Shown here: piece after piece, positions 61,108 through 64,000 of the stretch
Layout of the letters: the number at the start of each line of letters is the position of its first letter
Position numbering within the stretch: position 1 is the first letter of the stretch
Source of the DNA: an uncultured Clostridium sp.
Lineage (GTDB): Bacteria > Bacillota > Clostridia > TANB77 > CAG-508
Reading direction: 5' to 3'
NCBI GenBank assembly: GCA_946497695.1
Contig: CAMMLJ010000001.1
Location: forward strand, 124,001 to 188,000
Length of the DNA: 64,000 bases
The notes under the pieces: model-generated
What the model was told of the DNA's origin: nothing
The model's database searches: none
Seen by the model: the letters and a program-made list of their open reading frames with translations, nothing else
Position numbers and translations under genes: made by a program

Positions 61108-61992
61108 ATGGAGAAAGCTAAAGTTTATTTTACAAAAGAAATTTCACCAGAAAGTGCAATAAAAATGTATGAAAAATTAGGAAAGGAATTACCAGGAAAA
61201 GTTGCTGTTAAATTACATTCAGGAGAACAGGGAAATCAAAATTATATAAGACCAGAATTTGTAAAGGCAATTGTAGAAAGAGTAAATGGAACTGTTGTAG
61301 AATGTAATGCAGCATATGAAGGTGCAAGAAACAGTACAGAAAAACACAAAAAATTAATTGAAGATCATGGATGGACAAAATATTTTGATGTAGATATTAT
61401 GGATGCTGATGGGGATGATATGGTTTTAGATATTCTTAATGGAAAAGTTTTAAAACAAAACTTTGTAGGTAAAAATATGAAAAATTATGATTCTATGTTA
61501 GTATTATCACATTTTAAAGGACACCCAATGGGAGGCTATGGTGGAGCATTAAAACAATTATCAATAGGTTGTGCTTCATCAGAAGGAAAATCTTGGATAC
61601 ATTCAGCAGGAAAAACAAAAGATCAAACTATAGTATGGAATAATTTACCAAAACAAAATCTATTCTTAGAATCAATGGCAGATGCAGCATCTTCTGTAGT
61701 AAATTATTTTAAAGATAATATTTTGTTTATTAATGTTATGTGTAATTTATCTGTAGATTGTGATTGCTGTGCTGTTGCAGAAGACCCATGTATGAAAGAT
61801 ATTGGAATTCTAGCAAGTACAGATCCAATAGCAATTGACCAAGCATGTATAGATTTAGTATATAATTCAAAAGATCCAGGAAGAGATCATTTTGTGGAAA
61901 GAGTAGAGAGACAAAATGGTAGACATACAATAGATGCAGCAACTGAACTTGGATTTGGAACAAAAGAATATGAATTAATTAATGTAGACTAG
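61108..61992 (+). CDS. DUF362 family protein
   Basis: 294 residues. Blocks PGKVAVKLHSGEQGNQNYIR, VVECNAAYEGARNSTEKHKK, MLVLSHFKGHPMGGYGGALK, QLSIGCASSEGKSWIH and DPIAIDQACIDLVYN fit DUF362. A cysteine group (SVDCDCCAVAEDPCM) remains, but the ferredoxin-type insertion of longer members is absent. Some DUF362 proteins bind iron-sulfur clusters; the reaction is unknown. Ribosome site AAGGAGGAAT. Regulation by a MerR-type factor is likely from the promoter. The TAG stop is embedded in a palindromic repeat. Confidence 0.85.
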   Translation: MEKAKVYFTKEISPESAIKMYEKLGKELPGKVAVKLHSGEQGNQNYIRPEFVKAIVERVNGTVVECNAAYEGARNSTEKHKKLIEDHGWTKYFDVDIMDADGDDMVLDILNGKVLKQNFVGKNMKNYDSMLVLSHFKGHPMGGYGGALKQLSIGCASSEGKSWIHSAGKTKDQTIVWNNLPKQNLFLESMADAASSVVNYFKDNILFINVMCNLSVDCDCCAVAEDPCMKDIGILASTDPIAIDQACIDLVYNSKDPGRDHFVERVERQNGRHTIDAATELGFGTKEYELINVD

Positions 61993-62020
61993 GGATTTGG
62001 GGACGTTCCTTTTTTCCCTA
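61990..62020. repeat. Dispersed palindromic repeat copy overlapping the DUF362 stop codon
   Basis: TAGGGATTTGGGGACGTTCC then TTTTTTCCCTA. Its first three bases are the TAG stop of the DUF362 gene, exactly as at argS. Confidence 0.75.
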
Positions 62021-62034
62021 TATAAAATAAAAAG

Positions 62035-62068
62035 CACAAGGCATCGACTAGTACATCGATGCCTTGTG
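62035..62068. terminator. Strong hairpin terminator
   Basis: CACAAGGCATCGA (62035-62047) and TCGATGCCTTGTG (62056-62068), perfect 13-bp stem, GC-rich relative to the region. It probably terminated the now-decayed minus-strand gene at 62073-62180. Confidence 0.8.
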
Positions 62069-62072
62069 TGAT

Positions 62073-62180
62073 TTACTCCTCCGTTTCTAACATAGAGGCG
62101 TATTCGAGGATCTATGAATATTCCAAGCTTTCAAGCCAGCTGATAGCCTGGATCTCCGCGGCTGTCAACTCATATGTATT
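62073..62180 (-). pseudogene. Remnant of a GC-richer gene (C-terminal end only)
   Basis: One minus-strand frame reads NTYELTAAEIQAISWLESLE then YS, an in-frame TAG, and continues ILEYASMLETEE to TAA at 62073. The composition matches the GC-richer ORFans of this window, and the terminator directly follows, so this looks like the end of a decayed gene. No function can be given. Confidence 0.5.
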
Positions 62181-62306
62181 CAGTATGGATTGTAAAATTT
62201 ATATTATTATAGTATAAATATAAAAGAAATTATTTTAGAATAATAAGTTTGAGTTAACTTAATTGTCCGATATAATTAAAAATATAAGATGTAAAGGAAA
62301 GATAAT

Positions 62307-62978
62307 ATGGCTAAAATATTAATAGTTGAAGATGATAAAAAATTAAGGGAAGAATTAAAAATATTTTTAGAAAAACATGGGTATGAAGTAATAGTATTGG
62401 AAAAATTCGATAATACAATTGAGGACATTTTATCAAGTAAATCAAATTTGGTATTGTTAGACATAAACTTACCATATATGGATGGAGAATATATTTGTAA
62501 AGAAATAAGAAAAGTTTCAAATGTTCCAATAATTATAGTAACAAGTAGAGATAATGAATTAGATGAACTTTTAAGTATTAATAATGGTGCAGACCAATAT
62601 ATTACAAAACCATATAATATTCAGATTCTACTTGCAAAAATAGAAAGACTATTACAAAGAAGTAATACAAGCCAAGTAAATCAAGACAAAATAGATTGTG
62701 GTGAATTTGTTTTGAATGTATCTAAAAGCCTTATAGAGAAATACGATAAATCAATAGAATTAACTAAAAATGAACTAAAAATATTACATTACCTAGTCTT
62801 AAATAAAGGAAAGATTGTTTCTAGAAACGATATAATGGATTATTTATGGGACAGTGAGAGTTTCGTAGATGACAATACGCTTACTGTTAATATAAAAAGA
62901 TTAAGAACTAAATTAGAAGAAGTAGGATTAAAAGATTTAATCGAAACTAAAAGAGGATTGGGGTATATTCTAAAATGA
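62307..62978 (+). CDS. OmpR-family response regulator (BceR-like)
   Basis: 223 residues. Receiver domain KILIVEDDKKLREELKIFLE (acid pocket DD), VLLDINLPYMDGEYI (phosphorylated Asp), IIVTSRD and YITKPYNIQ (Lys); C-terminal winged helix with LTKNELKILHYLVLNKGKIV and NTLTVNIKRLRTKL. Paired with the next gene by an ATGA overlap. By analogy with BceRS systems it would activate a peptide-antibiotic ABC transporter beyond the right edge. Ribosome site AAAGGAAAGAT. The 62181-62306 gap shows only AT-rich DNA. Confidence 0.93.
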   Translation: MAKILIVEDDKKLREELKIFLEKHGYEVIVLEKFDNTIEDILSSKSNLVLLDINLPYMDGEYICKEIRKVSNVPIIIVTSRDNELDELLSINNGADQYITKPYNIQILLAKIERLLQRSNTSQVNQDKIDCGEFVLNVSKSLIEKYDKSIELTKNELKILHYLVLNKGKIVSRNDIMDYLWDSESFVDDNTLTVNIKRLRTKLEEVGLKDLIETKRGLGYILK

Positions 62979-63991
62979 GATTTAAAGAATATTTAAAAGA
63001 AAAAATTATATATATTAGCTTACTAGCATTTGCAGTTATAACTATTGAGATTCTTTTAATTCCATATAATATACTAGTATATATAAAAATATATATTGCC
63101 ATAGTTATAATCGCAGCTTTTTTGATAGGTTTTTTAGTTGAGTATTATTCAAAGAAAAATTATTATGATACAGTAAAAAGCAGAATTAAAGAGTTGCAAG
63201 AAGAATATCTCATTATGGAAGTTTTGCCAAAAGCAAACTTTACAGAAGCTACTATATTAGAAGATGTTATTAGAGACATAGGAAAATCAATGTTAGAAAA
63301 TGTAAATAAATATAAGTATTTACAAGAAGACTATAAAGATTTTATAGAATTATGGATTCACGAAATAAAAATTCCGATAGCTACAAGTAAGATGATTGTT
63401 GAAAATAACAAAAACGAGATTACAGAAAACATAAATGAAGAATTAGATAAAATAGACAATTATACTGAACAAGCTTTATTTTATGCTAGAAGTAATACTG
63501 TAGAGAAAGATTATATTGTAAGGAAAATTCAATTAAAAGAGATTGTTAATACAAGTATATTAAAAAATAAGGCACAATTAATACAAAATAAAATATCTAT
63601 TGATACAAAGAATTTAGACGAAATAGTTTATACAGATAGCAAATGGTGTATATTTATAATAAATCAAATAATACAAAATTCTATAAAATATTCCAAAAAT
63701 GAAGATAGGCAAATAGAGATATATAGTAAAGAGAAAAAAGAAAATATTATTTTACATATAAAAGATAATGGAATAGGAATTAAAGAAAGTGAGATTACGC
63801 GAGTATTCGAAAAAGGCTTTACAGGTGAAAATGGAAGAATTACAGGCAAGAAATCTACAGGAATAGGTTTATATTTATGCAAAAAGCTATGTGATAAATT
63901 AGGTATTGGTATAGAAGTAGGTTCAGAAAAAAATATAGGGACAGAAGTAAAGTTAATATTTCCTAAAAATAGTTTTATTAATATGAAATAA
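62975..63991 (+). CDS. Intramembrane-sensing histidine kinase (BceS-like)
   Basis: 338 residues, complete. Two close N-terminal helices (IIYISLLAFAVITIEILLI and IYIAIVIIAAFLIGFLVEY) with almost no external loop, then the dimerisation helix with FIELWIHEIKIPIATSKMI (phosphorylated His, the HEIKIPI box of BceS-like kinases), N-box NQIIQNSIKYS and G1 DNGIGI, G2 KSTGIGLYL. The absence of an external sensor domain is the mark of kinases that sense through a partner ABC transporter, typically encoded next and outside this window. The TTGACA at the very end (63995-64000) may be the -35 of that gene. Confidence 0.92.
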   Translation: MRFKEYLKEKIIYISLLAFAVITIEILLIPYNILVYIKIYIAIVIIAAFLIGFLVEYYSKKNYYDTVKSRIKELQEEYLIMEVLPKANFTEATILEDVIRDIGKSMLENVNKYKYLQEDYKDFIELWIHEIKIPIATSKMIVENNKNEITENINEELDKIDNYTEQALFYARSNTVEKDYIVRKIQLKEIVNTSILKNKAQLIQNKISIDTKNLDEIVYTDSKWCIFIINQIIQNSIKYSKNEDRQIEIYSKEKKENIILHIKDNGIGIKESEITRVFEKGFTGENGRITGKKSTGIGLYLCKKLCDKLGIGIEVGSEKNIGTEVKLIFPKNSFINMK

Positions 63992-64000
63992 AAATTGACA

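Noticed and set aside
63992-64000. BceAB-type transporter gene at the right edge
   Set aside because: Only nine bases remain after the kinase; nothing coding can be shown.

Overview
The window is AT-rich DNA (roughly 70 percent A+T by eye) with purine-rich coding strands, strong AGGAGG-type ribosome sites, some TTG and GTG starts, a T-box leader on tyrS, a Spo0E-like gene and many Bacillota protein families. This fits an uncultured, probably spore-forming, gut-type member of the Clostridia. The genus cannot be fixed from the sequence. No rRNA or tRNA gene was recognised.

Layout. 1-3.1 kb: end of an ABC exporter subunit, an Asp23-family gene, a DUF308 membrane protein and a small (p)ppGpp synthetase. 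3.1-3.7 kb: an inverted-repeat locus and a short CRISPR array with no cas genes in view. 3.8-16.1 kb: housekeeping genes (P-type ATPase, DUF218 protein, nadD, plsC-like, argS, glmM, metG, a DUF3006/ComEC-like pair, a membrane glycosyltransferase). 16.2-19.3 kb: spo0E-like gene with Spo0A-type boxes, class II aldolase, and a Y-family polymerase with a YolD-like partner behind a LexA-type box.

19.9-26.1 kb is the most striking region. A large serine recombinase island of about 6.17 kb sits inside a 1-Cys peroxiredoxin gene. The 5' part of that gene lies at 26108-26256 and the 3' part at 19396-19935. They join in frame just before the peroxidatic cysteine if the island is removed. The island ends recombine on paper to a near-palindromic 48-bp attP. 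Its cargo is one minus-strand operon: processive family 2 glycosyltransferase, P-loop nucleotide/nucleoside kinase, histidine phosphatase and a damaged HD-domain hydrolase.

26.4-46.4 kb: DUF1540 protein, smpB, two small secreted or anchored proteins, a SpoVK/CbbX-type AAA+ protein, GIY-YIG and flavin-reductase genes, two tandem small-ORF/zeta-toxin modules, a GC-richer ORFan, DNA repair and RNA methylation genes, an acetyltransferase cluster, a T-box-controlled tyrS, and a MurL-MurD pair indicating the alternative route of D-glutamate entry into peptidoglycan. 46.5-51.9 kb: a TetR regulator with a clear promoter/operator and a heterodimeric ABC exporter whose first subunit carries a one-base frameshift. 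52.0-55.7 kb: remains of a defence locus (SMEK-STAND NTPase with two frameshifts; YhcG-type nuclease with an apparent in-frame deletion). 56-64 kb: small metabolic, surface and acetyltransferase genes, a DUF362 gene behind a MerR-type promoter, and a BceRS-like two-component system at the right edge.

A dispersed palindromic repeat family (arms GGGATTT/AAATCCC around GGACGTTCC) occurs at about seven intergenic sites. Several genes are shortened or frameshifted, which suggests ongoing decay or, in places, assembly error.
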